A DNA stretch of 64,000 bases, taken from the NCBI RefSeq assembly GCF_001029445.1, contig NZ_LDOT01000034.1, forward strand, positions 1 through 64,000, in the 5' to 3' direction. Made by a program: the position numbers and the translations under genes. The DNA comes from Photobacterium aquae. Its GTDB lineage: Bacteria > Pseudomonadota > Gammaproteobacteria > Enterobacterales > Vibrionaceae. Under the pieces are notes generated by a model. The model had not been told where the DNA came from. It saw only the letters and a program-made list of their open reading frames with translations, and did not search any database. Each line of letters opens with the position of its first letter. Position 1 is the stretch's first letter. This document shows positions 52,516-61,567 of this stretch, one piece after another.

Positions 52516-52872
52516 GTTGCAATCTCCTCGTTGTATTTTTTCTAAGGTATTGTAGAGAGGTAACCCAGCAAGCATATGCTTGATACCCCGCCATCAGACC
52601 CTCCCCCATTTATTGCCAAGGGGGTGGAGATTAGGGGCGTAGAAAGTCCGAACCAAAGACCGGAAAATGTATCTAGGGAAAACATCCCTACCAAACGCGA
52701 CAAGACGCAAAATATCCATCAGGGCCTAACAGTTTTCTTTTCCGCAAACCGTTAGCATATTCAAACTCTTAGCTCATCCTTCCAGCAAAGAATAAAAAAT
52801 GTGCGACTACATACAAATTTATAATTTGCCGCTACAATAGCCGAAAATCATGCACCGTATGAAGGTCACACA
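52516..52872. promoter_or_regulatory. Promoter region of the amylase gene with MalT-like G-rich blocks
   Basis: No gene. Two G-rich blocks, GGGGGAGGGT (minus strand, 52598-52607) and GGGGGTGGAG (plus strand, 52620-52629), weakly resemble MalT boxes (GGGGAKGAGG). Beyond them the region is AT-rich and leads to the plus-strand gene at 52873. Confidence 0.3.
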
Positions 52873-53223
52873 ATGCTACACGATGAATTTGAAACACTCG
52901 TTAAATCACTATGCGAGACAGCAGGCCTGCCAGAAGCACTTGCCCTGCTAAAACAACAAGAAGACGAAGCTATCGTAGAAGCTGCCAACTCACTAGCCGG
53001 TCAGTTCCAACTAGCTGAAATTGAAGGCGAGCAACGTATCTACCACGTTTCAATGCAAGAAAATGACAACGGCGAAGAAGAAGAATACGCCGAGTGGATC
53101 ATGAACGTCGGTGATGACGTGATCAAATTCGTTGCATGGTTCTTCTACGACCAATTCGAAATCAAAGCCAAAGACGTATACCAAGCCGCTGGCCGTACTT
53201 ACCAGCAGCCAAAACGCAGCTAA
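52873..53223 (+). CDS. Hypothetical acidic protein, 116 aa
   Basis: The protein is acidic and soluble: FETLVKSLCETAGLPEALAL, a central strand EGEQRIYHVSMQENDNGEEE and the tail NVGDDVIKFVAWFFYDQFEI, KAKDVYQAAGRTYQQPKR. No signal, membrane helix or known motif. I believe it belongs to a small set of uncharacterised Vibrionaceae proteins, but I cannot name it. It has its own terminator and stands alone. Confidence 0.7.
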   Translation: MLHDEFETLVKSLCETAGLPEALALLKQQEDEAIVEAANSLAGQFQLAEIEGEQRIYHVSMQENDNGEEEEYAEWIMNVGDDVIKFVAWFFYDQFEIKAKDVYQAAGRTYQQPKRS

Positions 53224-53252
53224 GCAATAAGCTTCTCGCTTTAGCTATACAC

Positions 53253-53280
53253 AAACAGCGGCAAAGATGCCGCTGTTTTT
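53253..53280. terminator. Terminator
   Basis: AAACAGCGGC / GCCGCTGTTT stem with T run, serving the acidic protein gene and possibly the convergent AraC gene. Confidence 0.88.
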
Positions 53281-53283
53281 CGT

Positions 53284-54189
53284 TTAACTGTCAGCAAATA
53301 GCCTTTTACGGTATTCGCGGGGCGAGCAGCCGTGATAATGACGAAAGCGATGGGTAAAATTGAATGGGTCCTGATAACCCAATCGCTGGGCCACCATACT
53401 GACCGACCATTCCTTATAGCAAAGCAAATCGACTGCTTTTTCCATTCGCAGCATAATCAAGCGCTGCTGGGTGGAACAGCCGTATAACTGGCGGGTTATT
53501 CGGTTAAGCTGTTCGGTACTTAAAAAGCAGCGCTCTGCAATACCTTTCACGGTCCAGTTCAAATGCAGCTGTGATTCAACTTCATTAAACAGACTTTGTA
53601 CCCGTAACTGCGAATTCGAAGGGGCCAATGAGGTTGTTCCCAGCAACAGACGTGACAATTCACTCGCAAAGAGTTTTCGGTAACTCGCCCGACCTCCCAC
53701 TTCGCTGTGAAGTAAATTCATTACAGACCATACCCGCTCGCACTGATAGCTATGCTCTACCCGCTGACCACCAACAGCGATAGGCTGCCATTTTTTGCTG
53801 TCTTGCAACAGTACCCAGGCCATTTTCCATAGTCCACCAGGCTCTGCCAGCTCAAACCGAAACGGTAAGCCCGCAGGCAATACAGCCAACGTGCCGGGCA
53901 ACAAAGCGTATTCCCGCTGGCTCGTTGTGAGTTTTCCCATTCCATCCAGTGTAAAAATGAGCGTATGTGAGTCGGTGGCAACCCGCTCTATCTCGTAGCC
54001 TTCGGCCAAATCAGCCAAACCCGCCATAAAAAACTCATTCTCAGTTAATTCCGGCAATTCAGACTGAGTAAGAAAACGTTCCTTGCACGCTTCAGCTAGA
54101 TAAACAACCTCTTGCCAATGGGTAATCGGTATTTCTAGCCTAATACCCAGCGTGACCGATTCGCACAGGTTTTCTGGGATTTTTAACAT
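53284..54189 (-). CDS. AraC family transcriptional regulator, 301 aa
   Basis: The N-terminal part holds a cupin-like effector region (GYEIERVATDSHTLIFTLDG, REYALLPGTLAVLPAGLPFR). The C-terminal pair of helix-turn-helix units reads VKGIAERCFLSTEQLNRITR, RLIMLRMEKAVDLLCYKEWS and VSMVAQRLGYQDPFNFTHRF with terminal GCSPREYRKRLF. It is divergent from the MATE transporter (gap about 85 bp), which it probably regulates. Inducer unknown. Confidence 0.9.
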   Translation of the reverse strand: MLKIPENLCESVTLGIRLEIPITHWQEVVYLAEACKERFLTQSELPELTENEFFMAGLADLAEGYEIERVATDSHTLIFTLDGMGKLTTSQREYALLPGTLAVLPAGLPFRFELAEPGGLWKMAWVLLQDSKKWQPIAVGGQRVEHSYQCERVWSVMNLLHSEVGGRASYRKLFASELSRLLLGTTSLAPSNSQLRVQSLFNEVESQLHLNWTVKGIAERCFLSTEQLNRITRQLYGCSTQQRLIMLRMEKAVDLLCYKEWSVSMVAQRLGYQDPFNFTHRFRHYHGCSPREYRKRLFADS

Positions 54190-54274
54190 GTCGATTCATT
54201 CCCTGCTTCGCTATAGTTGCCCGGCAAATCCATGCTGATTTCCACCAGCTGGCAGTTCACTTGAGGGCTAATCA

Positions 54275-55663
54275 ATGACAACAAACACAACCCAACAAAA
54301 CGCGCTACCAGAAAGGATGTTCTCACGTGTTGCCAAGCTGGCATTTCCCGTTGCAATTCAAAGTGCGCTTGTGTCTATTTTGGCGCTTGCCGATGTCCTA
54401 ATGGTCAGTGACTATGGTCAATCAGCTACCGCTGCGGTGGGTATTGCCTCAAAATGGCACTTTGTCGCCATTATGATCATGGCAGGACTCGCTTCCGCCA
54501 ATGGTGTGCTAGTTTCCCAATACTGGGGACGCTATGACAAAGTACACGCAAAAACCGTCACATTGCAGGCCATGAAATTCGGCTTGGCCATCATGGTACC
54601 GGTTACCTTTGCAATTACTGTATTTGCCTCGCAAATCATGCAATTACAGACTAATGATTTTGCGGTGATCAACCAAGGTGCGCAATACCTTTGGTACAGT
54701 TTTCCTGTTTTGATTTTGACCCATATCATCATTACCGCAGAATCAAGCATGCGCTCAAGTGGTGATGCAATGACTCCATTAGTGCTAGGCGCTATTACCA
54801 TTGCCATCAACATCTGCCTTAACTTCATTTTGATCAAAGGCTATCTGGGCTTTCCGGCAATGGGGGTGGCCGGTGCGGCATTGGCGACCACGATTGCTCG
54901 ATTTGCACAGGTTGTAATGATGTGGGTAGTGCTGAGCAAACGCCGTCACTGGCTACTGACCAGCGAATCTATCCGCCGCCACCAGACCTTATGGATGACC
55001 TACCGCAAGCTGGCGATCCCGCAGTCACTGAACACGCTGCTATGGGCGCTGGGTACCCTGACCTACCAAATCATCTTTGGCCATATGGGTACCACAGAAC
55101 TGGCTGTATTCAGTATGATTGGCCCATTCGAATCTTTGCTGTATGCCACCTTCATGGGCATATCCGTCGCTTGTTCGGTATTGATCGGCCAATCTCTTGG
55201 CAGAGATGAGTTCGACACGGCTCAGGCCATGACTCGGTTTTTCTTGAAATTCGTCGTGATCATCGGCTTGGGTATGAGTTTATGCCTGTACCTCAACCAT
55301 CAATTCGTCTTGGCATGGCTAAACCTCGATAGCAGCAGTCTGCGCCCTTATGCCCAACCAGCAATGGTTGTCATGAGCATAGGGATCACATTGAAAATGC
55401 TCAATATGATCATCATCAACGGGATTTTGCGTTCTGGCGGGGAAAACTTGTTTTGTCTGCGTATGGATTTCATCGCGATGTGGATGGTCGGCATTCCGCT
55501 AACAGCTTATGGCGCGTTCGTTGGCCATTGGGACTTTGGCTGGGTTTACTTCACCATACTGACTGAAGAAGTCGTTAAATTAGGCCTTTGTTTTAATCGT
55601 TACCTGAAAAAACGCTGGCTCAATAACTTAACGATCCAACCCCAACCAGCAACCTGCGCATAA
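54275..55663 (+). CDS. MATE family efflux transporter, 462 aa
   Basis: Twelve membrane helices in two MATE halves: FPVAIQSALVSILALADVLM and GIASKWHFVAIMIMAGLASA in the first, AIPQSLNTLLWALGTLTYQI, GTTELAVFSMIGPFESLLYA and FMGISVACSVLIGQSLGRDE in the second. Length is typical (about 450). It exchanges drugs or metabolites for sodium or protons in the inner membrane. GAGGG precedes the ATG. It shares its promoter region with the AraC regulator. Confidence 0.92.
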   Translation: MTTNTTQQNALPERMFSRVAKLAFPVAIQSALVSILALADVLMVSDYGQSATAAVGIASKWHFVAIMIMAGLASANGVLVSQYWGRYDKVHAKTVTLQAMKFGLAIMVPVTFAITVFASQIMQLQTNDFAVINQGAQYLWYSFPVLILTHIIITAESSMRSSGDAMTPLVLGAITIAINICLNFILIKGYLGFPAMGVAGAALATTIARFAQVVMMWVVLSKRRHWLLTSESIRRHQTLWMTYRKLAIPQSLNTLLWALGTLTYQIIFGHMGTTELAVFSMIGPFESLLYATFMGISVACSVLIGQSLGRDEFDTAQAMTRFFLKFVVIIGLGMSLCLYLNHQFVLAWLNLDSSSLRPYAQPAMVVMSIGITLKMLNMIIINGILRSGGENLFCLRMDFIAMWMVGIPLTAYGAFVGHWDFGWVYFTILTEEVVKLGLCFNRYLKKRWLNNLTIQPQPATCA

Positions 55664-55671
55664 TCACAACC

Positions 55672-55704
55672 AAAAGGCTGGCGACAAACCTCGTCAGCCT
55701 TTTT
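55672..55704. terminator. Terminator of the MATE gene
   Basis: AAAAGGCTGGCGA / TCGTCAGCCTTTT stem (one G-T pair) followed by T-rich sequence. Confidence 0.88.
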
Positions 55705-55754
55705 CCTTCTAATACGAAAGTATCAACTCTTTCTCTCTGGAAAAGCGATAATAA

Positions 55755-56804
55755 TTAGTTTTCTGCTTCGGCAGGTGAAATAACCGTCGACACCTTGGTC
55801 GGCATGGGATCAACCCCGCCAACAATCAAGCGACAAATACCGGTATGCATGTCTTTGGTATGAACCATCTGCTTGCCATCAAACACCCAGCTATTCGCAC
55901 TCCAACAATCACCAATGCCTCGTCCTTTATGCGTTGCGGTGATTGTACCGTCAATATACTCATTGCCATCAACCGGCAATAGCAAGGGTTTGTCAGGTGT
56001 ATTGTCGTTCACCAACCAATAAGCCATCGCCCAGTTGTATGCTGCCATCCAACACGATGCCGCGTAAATTTTTTGCTCAGGCGTAATTTGCACCATGCTG
56101 ATTTCCGGGGATTCCTCAAACAGACTTGGGCATTCAAAGTCACCCTCATCGTTATCAAAACCGGCGCGCAACAATGGCAGCATCTTGGTATATAACGGAG
56201 AACCCACCTCAATTGACTTGAGCTCACCTTTCATTGCCCGGTTTACAACAACGGGGGCCGGTTCAGCCGGCAATACCTGCGACTCTGGTCGATAGCCTTT
56301 CGTCACGATAGCAAACGGCGTACTTTGACGACCTTGGTACTCATCCATCTTCCGGAATATTGCACTCGCCCCGCTCCCAGACAGTTCCCACCGAGTTTTA
56401 GCATCACCAAACTCTATCACCGCATCTTTCGTCACAACAGAAAGCAGGGCGTGTACCTGCATCTCACTCAACTTGCCTTCATGTTTCATATCGATAGGCC
56501 CCATTTCGGTACCATCAATATATAAATTTATCTGTTTGGGTTCAGATTCGCTATAAGCCCCAATATAGAATTTAGCCGTAACTGGTGTTGCTGCACCTGC
56601 ATTACGGGTAAACATCACCGCTATCGGATTCTCACTTTCTTCTTCTGCATAACCTGCGGCTCGACATGTTCCCGTATTATCACAAGTAAGCACCCAATCT
56701 TTATGATAAAAGTTTTCACCATCAAACGCAGCTGCCGAACTAGCTCCAATACACAGAGCCAGAGTCGCTGAATGTAATAACTTCATTGTTGTTAAACTAC
56801 TCAT
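55755..56804 (-). CDS. DUF1176 periplasmic protein, 349 aa
   Basis: The signal peptide ends at SSAAA before FDGENFYHKDWVLTCDNTGT. DUF1176 features follow: CRAAGYAEEES, the repeated strand pairs, and a C-terminal RGIGDCWSANSWVFDGKQMV with HTGICRLIVGG. Several Cys in the mature region suggest disulfides. The family is exported and of unknown activity. A possible internal start at ATG 56789 (MKLLHSATLAL) would give a cleaner signal peptide. Confidence 0.85.
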   Translation of the reverse strand: MSSLTTMKLLHSATLALCIGASSAAAFDGENFYHKDWVLTCDNTGTCRAAGYAEEESENPIAVMFTRNAGAATPVTAKFYIGAYSESEPKQINLYIDGTEMGPIDMKHEGKLSEMQVHALLSVVTKDAVIEFGDAKTRWELSGSGASAIFRKMDEYQGRQSTPFAIVTKGYRPESQVLPAEPAPVVVNRAMKGELKSIEVGSPLYTKMLPLLRAGFDNDEGDFECPSLFEESPEISMVQITPEQKIYAASCWMAAYNWAMAYWLVNDNTPDKPLLLPVDGNEYIDGTITATHKGRGIGDCWSANSWVFDGKQMVHTKDMHTGICRLIVGGVDPMPTKVSTVISPAEAEN

Positions 56805-56936
56805 GTTAATTTAACGTGATTCTAGCAAGTTAGATCTTTCAGATCAGCTAATTAAATGCAAAATAGTCACTTAATAGTAAAAATACGTTCTCATTAAAAC
56901 CAAAACTATCTCTCTCATTTTGGCGTATAAATACAT

Positions 56937-56975
56937 CAAAAGCTGGCAAGAATATCCTTTATCCTTACCAGCTTT
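56937..56975 (-). terminator. Terminator of the antiporter/microprotein unit
   Basis: AAAGCTGG-type arms (AAAAGCTGGCAAGA / ATCCTTACCAGCTTT, imperfect) form a long hairpin just after the small ORF, with T-rich sequence on the minus strand. Confidence 0.7.
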
Positions 56976-56987
56976 CTCTACCATTAT

Positions 56988-57074
56988 TCAAGCAACAGCA
57001 GTACGACCTACGACCAAAGAAATCAAAAATATTACAATTACCGCCGCTAGAATCTTAAGCTCTCGATCTCGCAT
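56988..57074 (-). CDS. 28-residue single-pass membrane microprotein
   Basis: It reads MRDRELKILAAVIVIFLISL and ends VVGRTAVA. AAAGGAGA lies five bases before the ATG, an excellent ribosome site, inside the 3' end of the antiporter gene; the two overlap by 20 bases in different frames. A transcription terminator follows immediately. A charged start and one hydrophobic helix match small membrane subunits such as KdpF or MgtS in design. It may be a partner of the antiporter. Confidence 0.68.
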   Translation of the reverse strand: MRDRELKILAAVIVIFLISLVVGRTAVA

Positions 57075-58221
57075 ACGCTTCTCCTTTATTTTCACTAAAG
57101 ATCAGATTACGAACCATCACAATAAAGAACCCTGTTAAAACAAGATTCAATGCAAGGGACAACATACTGATCGTGACAATCGGGCCACCGAAGCCGTAAC
57201 CAATACTGATCATCAGTACCCCAGCCCCTACCTCGCCCCTTGGCCACATGCCAATTGACAACGCCAATCGCTCTTTCACGGTTGCTTCGCTGCGGTAACA
57301 AAGCAGCGGGAACATCTTGCCTATATTAGAAACGATAGAAATCATCAACACGTGGAATACAATTTCCCCCATCCCCATTGCAGGCATGGCGCTTGTGATA
57401 CTGCTTGTTTCACCCACAGTTACACTGCCGAAGATCTGCGGCAAACTTAAACCAACCAATACCATGAACATGCAGGCGATGACCGTTGATATTTTTTGGT
57501 CTTTAGCTGACTCATGCTGAGATCGCATCATACAGCCCAAAACAAATGCAGGCAGGAGCACCTCGAAATGCACATCCGTAGAGAGATAGAACCATTCGCA
57601 TAAGGCCGTAATCACAACCGAGTAACCAATCACGGCCCCGGCATTCGCTGGAATATTCCATTTATGGAGATACTTGTAGCCAACCACCAGCAATAGCAGC
57701 ATCAAAAGTAAAGTAACACCCAAAGCCGGACGCCAGCCAACAACTAATACGGTAAGTGGAATCATCAACAGAACCGTATCGAGATCATCGAATATCGCCA
57801 ATACACGGGCTTTTTTGAACATCCAGGTCGCCCCCAAGCCTGCAGCGGCCAGCATGGCAAAAAGCACCCCGGCAGATGTTGGTGCAGCAAACCGCCCTAT
57901 TACCAGAGTCTCCTTCCATGCATCGGCACTGAACCAGATATCGGAGGGCATCAGAACAAAAATGAAATACAAGACAACAGCAATCCAAGGGAATGTTGCC
58001 GTCGTCATAGCAACGACATAATCCCATCGATATTGTTTTAAATTATTTTTATCTAACTCAAATTCTCGACCAACATTGATCATAATATAAGACAATGCGG
58101 CCATTGTTATGACCATTATATATGGCTGAATCGTACTATAGCCATTAAATACCAATGGAAATAATTGAGAGAGAAACAACCCCACCAACAATAATGTAGA
58201 ATAAATAATAACTTTCTTCAC
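57055..58221 (-). CDS. CPA2-type cation:proton antiporter, 388 aa
   Basis: Ten to twelve membrane helices. Family features include YIMINVGREFELD, FAAPTSAGVLFAMLAAAGL, AIFDDLDTVLLMIPL (the paired Asp of ion binding) and SIGMWPRGEVGAGVLMISI (a charged half-site of the Na+/H+ exchanger fold). Length agrees with NhaA/NapA-like transporters. It exchanges Na+ or K+ for protons; direction and ion are unknown. Its 3' end overlaps the microprotein gene. Confidence 0.85.
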   Translation of the reverse strand: MKKVIIYSTLLLVGLFLSQLFPLVFNGYSTIQPYIMVITMAALSYIMINVGREFELDKNNLKQYRWDYVVAMTTATFPWIAVVLYFIFVLMPSDIWFSADAWKETLVIGRFAAPTSAGVLFAMLAAAGLGATWMFKKARVLAIFDDLDTVLLMIPLTVLVVGWRPALGVTLLLMLLLLVVGYKYLHKWNIPANAGAVIGYSVVITALCEWFYLSTDVHFEVLLPAFVLGCMMRSQHESAKDQKISTVIACMFMVLVGLSLPQIFGSVTVGETSSITSAMPAMGMGEIVFHVLMISIVSNIGKMFPLLCYRSEATVKERLALSIGMWPRGEVGAGVLMISIGYGFGGPIVTISMLSLALNLVLTGFFIVMVRNLIFSENKGEAYARSRA

Positions 58222-58543
58222 ATAGCCACCATAACAAAACTTTCATTATATATAACGTATTTATTTTGATGATGCTGACTATATTACAAATATTTATTTC
58301 TGGGTTTTATCAATTATCGTTACTTGTATGATGGTGTAAGCTTTAACATTATTCTGTTTTATATTGCAGAAAATATTTAGCAGAGATTTCATTAAATTAC
58401 ACACAGAAACAAGAGTAAATGAACTATTAAAACAATTAACAATACGCAAACAAACGACCAACTGCTATTAGTCTAACTTAACCTCGGATATAACGGCAAT
58501 ATCTATCTGTCTAACCGATGTATATCCATTCAATTAGACACGA
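58222..58543. other. AT-rich spacer, no gene seen
   Basis: The promoter of the antiporter gene should lie here. No repeats or ORFs stand out. Confidence 0.4.
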
Positions 58544-59002
58544 TTAAATAATGATATTTTTTACGGCCAAATAAAAACCCACGTCGGCAATATGAGTCTC
58601 GGTGTCATAGCTATGGTAAAGCTCGAAACACGGTCGCTGATCTACCATCAGTCCCGCATTGTGCGCATCCGCTGACAATTGTTGCCACCATTGTGCATAC
58701 TCTGATTTATCTTTGATAATTGCACGCTTGGTGCAATAGCGCCCTTCAGGTAAGGTCTGTATGGCAATATCCTTGGTACCTTCTGTGCCTAACGGCACCG
58801 TCAAGCATAAGTCTGTCCGACATTTATCAGCGTCTACTATCGCAGGATCATCCCAGTAGATGAACAGGCATTGCCCCCCTTGGAGTCGATTGTCACTTGC
58901 CCAATGGTACAAACGCTCAAGTGCAGATTCATAATTTTCACCATAAGGACCAACAACACGAATGTAAGCCAGACGTTTTTCTGGGATCATTTCAGTTTTC
59001 AT
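58544..59002 (-). CDS. GyrI/SbmC-like small-molecule-binding protein, 152 aa
   Basis: The GyrI-like fold reads MIPEKRLAYIRVVGPYGENY, the central DADKCRTDLCLTVPLG and LPEGRYCTKRAIIKD, ending FELYHSYDTETHIADVGFYL. This is the stand-alone effector domain also fused to AraC and MerR regulators. E. coli SbmC inhibits DNA gyrase; other members bind drugs. I start at MKTEM with AGGTGG six bases upstream; a GTG three codons earlier is too close to that site. Confidence 0.85.
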   Translation of the reverse strand: MKTEMIPEKRLAYIRVVGPYGENYESALERLYHWASDNRLQGGQCLFIYWDDPAIVDADKCRTDLCLTVPLGTEGTKDIAIQTLPEGRYCTKRAIIKDKSEYAQWWQQLSADAHNAGLMVDQRPCFELYHSYDTETHIADVGFYLAVKNIII

Positions 59003-59068
59003 GTGTACCACCTAACCTATACTTGTTGTACCCACCTATTATTGTGGTTATGCCACTAAGGTTAGCTT

Positions 59069-59230
59069 ATGTTTGAATGGCTGAAGAATATCTTTCATCT
59101 AGGCAATGATCATCCAGACGATCTCGTAGAAAAACAAAATGAATCCCCCGTTGCCGACTCTGAACCAGATGCCGGAAAAAAATATGCTCAAGGTAGCCCC
59201 GGTCACCATGACGATGGAGATGGCGACTAA
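59069..59230 (+). CDS. Small acidic protein, 53 aa
   Basis: It reads MFEWLKNIFHLGNDHPDDLV, then EKQNESPVADSEPDAGKKYA and ends SPGHHDDGDGD. AAGG lies eight bases before the ATG. The amphipathic N terminus (MFEWLKNIF) could associate with membrane, and the tail is disordered and acidic with His. It lies between the GyrI-like gene (divergent) and the exonuclease. No family recognised. Confidence 0.6.
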   Translation: MFEWLKNIFHLGNDHPDDLVEKQNESPVADSEPDAGKKYAQGSPGHHDDGDGD

Positions 59231-59305
59231 CTGAAGAAGGTTACACACCATTATACGGCGGTATATAATGGCGCCTTCAGTTAACGTGATATTAAGGTCT
59301 TTTAC

Positions 59306-59932
59306 TTGACGCTATCCTACGCCGCCCATACCGCCATTATCCTTGACTTCGAGACTACGGGGCTTTCGCCAAATATGGGTGATCGCGCCATTGAAATTGG
59401 TGCTGTCAAAATTGAACAGGGGCAAGTCGTCGACCACTTTCAAGGATTAATGAATCCAGGATTTAGAGTCAGTAGCTTTATCGAAAGCTATACCGGCATT
59501 ACCAACAACATGCTCGCTACAGCTCCAAACTGCGAAACCGTGATGACGGAATTTGCCGATTTTATCCAAGGCTACAACCTCATCGCCCATAATGCCTCTT
59601 TCGATCAACGTTTCCTTGATGCTGAACTCGACAGAATCAACCGTCGCTACTCAGGTTCGTTTTGTTGCTCAATGCTGGTTGCTCGGCGTCTGTACCCGCA
59701 CGCAACCAATCACAAGTTAGGCACATTGGTTCATCAACTGGCGCTTGAGAACGACGGTACCTTTCACCGAGCTCTTGCCGATGCAAAAATGACCGCTTCT
59801 CTGTGGTGCCATATGCTCGATACTATCGAAGATCAGTATCAACTCTCGTCAGTCCCCTTCTCTGTAATGCAAAAAATCAGCAAAACCACCAAGGCGTCTG
59901 TGCCGAGTTACCTACAGAAACTCAAAGCCTAA
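59306..59932 (+). CDS. DnaQ-type 3'-5' exonuclease, 208 aa
   Basis: The three exonuclease motifs are visible: Exo I ILDFETTGLSPNMGDRAIEI, Exo II LIAHNASFDQRFLDAEL and Exo III HRALADAKMTASLW (HxxxxD). The protein is a single exonuclease domain without polymerase or other modules. It starts at TTG (AAGG nine bases upstream). It removes nucleotides from 3' ends; whether DNA or RNA is unknown. It is followed by a strong palindrome. Confidence 0.87.
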   Translation: MTLSYAAHTAIILDFETTGLSPNMGDRAIEIGAVKIEQGQVVDHFQGLMNPGFRVSSFIESYTGITNNMLATAPNCETVMTEFADFIQGYNLIAHNASFDQRFLDAELDRINRRYSGSFCCSMLVARRLYPHATNHKLGTLVHQLALENDGTFHRALADAKMTASLWCHMLDTIEDQYQLSSVPFSVMQKISKTTKASVPSYLQKLKA

Positions 59933-60283
59933 GCTGATCCACACAATATCGCCTAGGTGCTTTCAGCTTTTGCACCTAGGCAATCACCATAAATTATGGT
60001 GATTATCTCAAGTAATAACACGCCTCATGTTTTTTATTTAAAAAGACCATGTCGAGTTCAAATGTTCCAACATCTAATAAGTGCTGATATTAATAATTTG
60101 AACACTGTGTACTTTATCTTCGAAAGGAAGACGATATCAGTATTCGCACTATTGAAATCAACCATTGAAGATATAACTCCCGCCCTTCACTTTAAATTGA
60201 CCGGTATTTGATCTTAATCACCACTCGCCAAATCCCTATTCTTAAGTTAATTTGGTTCTATCACACTCAATACTGGAGGAAGT
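59933..60283. other. Intergenic region with two back-to-back hairpins
   Basis: GCCTAGGTGC/GCACCTAGGC (59951-59981) is followed at once by AATCACCAT/ATGGTGATT (59982-60004). No gene is convincing; a frame at 59996-60211 lacks a ribosome site. Confidence 0.5.
59951..59981. terminator. Hairpin after the exonuclease gene
   Basis: Ten-base perfect stem GCCTAGGTGC / GCACCTAGGC, 11-base loop, with few Ts after it. Probably an end-of-transcript structure. Confidence 0.5.
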
Positions 60284-60664
60284 ATGGGATTATTCGACGC
60301 ACTACTTGGCAATGCTGGAGAAATGGACCGGGACGAGGCCCATGAAGAGCTTTCAACGATTCTGGGGAATGGCGAGCAAATTGAGTTAGCCTATAAACTC
60401 ATCAGAGACATGATCGTACTCACCAACCGGCGCCTGATTCTGATCGACAAACAAGGTATGACAGGCAAGAAAATCGAGTACCGATCTATCCCGTATAAAT
60501 CCGTCACCATGTTTACCGTTGAGACAACAGGCCATTTCGACCTCGACGCCGAGTTAAAGATCTGGGTTTCCGGCCAATCCGACCCGATGGAGCTAGAGTT
60601 TTCCGGCAAAACAAACGTCTATGCCATGCAATCGCTATTGGCAGAAAAAGTGGCTGGGAAATAA
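60284..60664 (+). CDS. Bacterial PH-domain protein, 126 aa
   Basis: The bacterial pleckstrin-homology-like domain (bPH, PF08000 type) is visible as EQIELAYKLIRDMIVLTNRR, LILIDKQGMTGKKIEYRSIP, YKSVTMFTVETTGHFDLDAE and LKIWVSGQSDPMELEFSGKT. Length is that of a single-domain member, which form rings in solution; role unknown. GGAGG lies before the ATG. Confidence 0.9.
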   Translation: MGLFDALLGNAGEMDRDEAHEELSTILGNGEQIELAYKLIRDMIVLTNRRLILIDKQGMTGKKIEYRSIPYKSVTMFTVETTGHFDLDAELKIWVSGQSDPMELEFSGKTNVYAMQSLLAEKVAGK

Positions 60665-60722
60665 TCTCTGCTAGGACATCCCTTGCTGAGCATGGTAAGC
60701 CTCTCAGCAAGGGGAATGTCAC

Positions 60723-61385
60723 TTATAGTGCTAACCTTGCTCGCAACCACGCGGCTATATCTTTAATTTGCTCGAAGCACACTTGGTGCTCCATTGGGTA
60801 ATCATGCCACTGCGGACTGAAACCTTTCTCGACAAGGGCATGGTAAGCATCTCGCCCCATGTCAGGCAGAACAACCGGGTCATACTGACCATGCATAATG
60901 CTAATTGGCAAATTCTGATTGGCGCTTTCTACTGTCAGCGATTGTGCTGTGGGGAAATACGTTGATAACGCCAGTAACCCAGCTAACGGTTGAGGATAAG
61001 TCAGTGCCGTATGATAGGCGACAGCTCCACCTTGTGAAAAACCAGCAAGAATAATACGCTCACTGGCAATACCACTGGCAATTTCATGATCGATCAATTT
61101 GGCAACCTGCACGGCCGAGGCTTTTAGTTGATCAACATTCAACTGGCGCCCCGCCCCCATTGCCAATATGTCATACCACGCAGGCATCACCATCCCACCA
61201 TTGATCGTCACTGGTATCGACGGCGAATGTGGGAAAATAAAACGTACTGGCGCAGATGCCGGAAAACCCAACTCTGGCAATATCGCCTCGAAGTCATGTC
61301 CGTTAGATCCCAAACCATGCAACCAAATAACAGAAGCGTTCACAGGTACTTCAGGTTCAACAATCACCGATGATAAATAGTCCAT
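60723..61385 (-). CDS. Carboxylesterase/phospholipase-like alpha/beta hydrolase, 220 aa
   Basis: Catalytic features: ASVIWLHGLGSNGHDFEAIL, the nucleophile in IILAGFSQGGAVAYHTALT (GFSQGG), the acid in IMHGQYDPVVLPDMG and His in YPMEHQVCFEQ. This is the abhydrolase_2 type (EstB/YpfH). It hydrolyses esters in the cytosol; the natural substrate is unknown. It is convergent with the PH-domain gene. Confidence 0.92.
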   Translation of the reverse strand: MDYLSSVIVEPEVPVNASVIWLHGLGSNGHDFEAILPELGFPASAPVRFIFPHSPSIPVTINGGMVMPAWYDILAMGAGRQLNVDQLKASAVQVAKLIDHEIASGIASERIILAGFSQGGAVAYHTALTYPQPLAGLLALSTYFPTAQSLTVESANQNLPISIMHGQYDPVVLPDMGRDAYHALVEKGFSPQWHDYPMEHQVCFEQIKDIAAWLRARLAL

Positions 61386-61472
61386 ATCCCTTCTACTTTT
61401 AATGAATATCGTTATAGGCTCTGCACCTATTGTCGTTCAAAGATGCCTCGCATGAGCATGAATTGCAAAAAT

Positions 61473-61493
61473 AAGACCGCAAAATGCGGCCTT
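61473..61493 (-). terminator. Terminator of the glycine-zipper lipoprotein gene
   Basis: AAGGCCGCA / TGCGGTCTT stem (one G-T pair) and a T run on the minus strand. Confidence 0.82.
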
Positions 61494-61567
61494 TACTCTC
61501 TCTGCATCACCCCAATTGCATCACCAAAATGTCGAATGCTTATTACATACCATAAAGGATAAATCCA

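Noticed and set aside
56920-57138. Plus-strand frame of 72 codons
   Set aside because: It runs antisense through a terminator, the microprotein and the antiporter end; no ribosome site.
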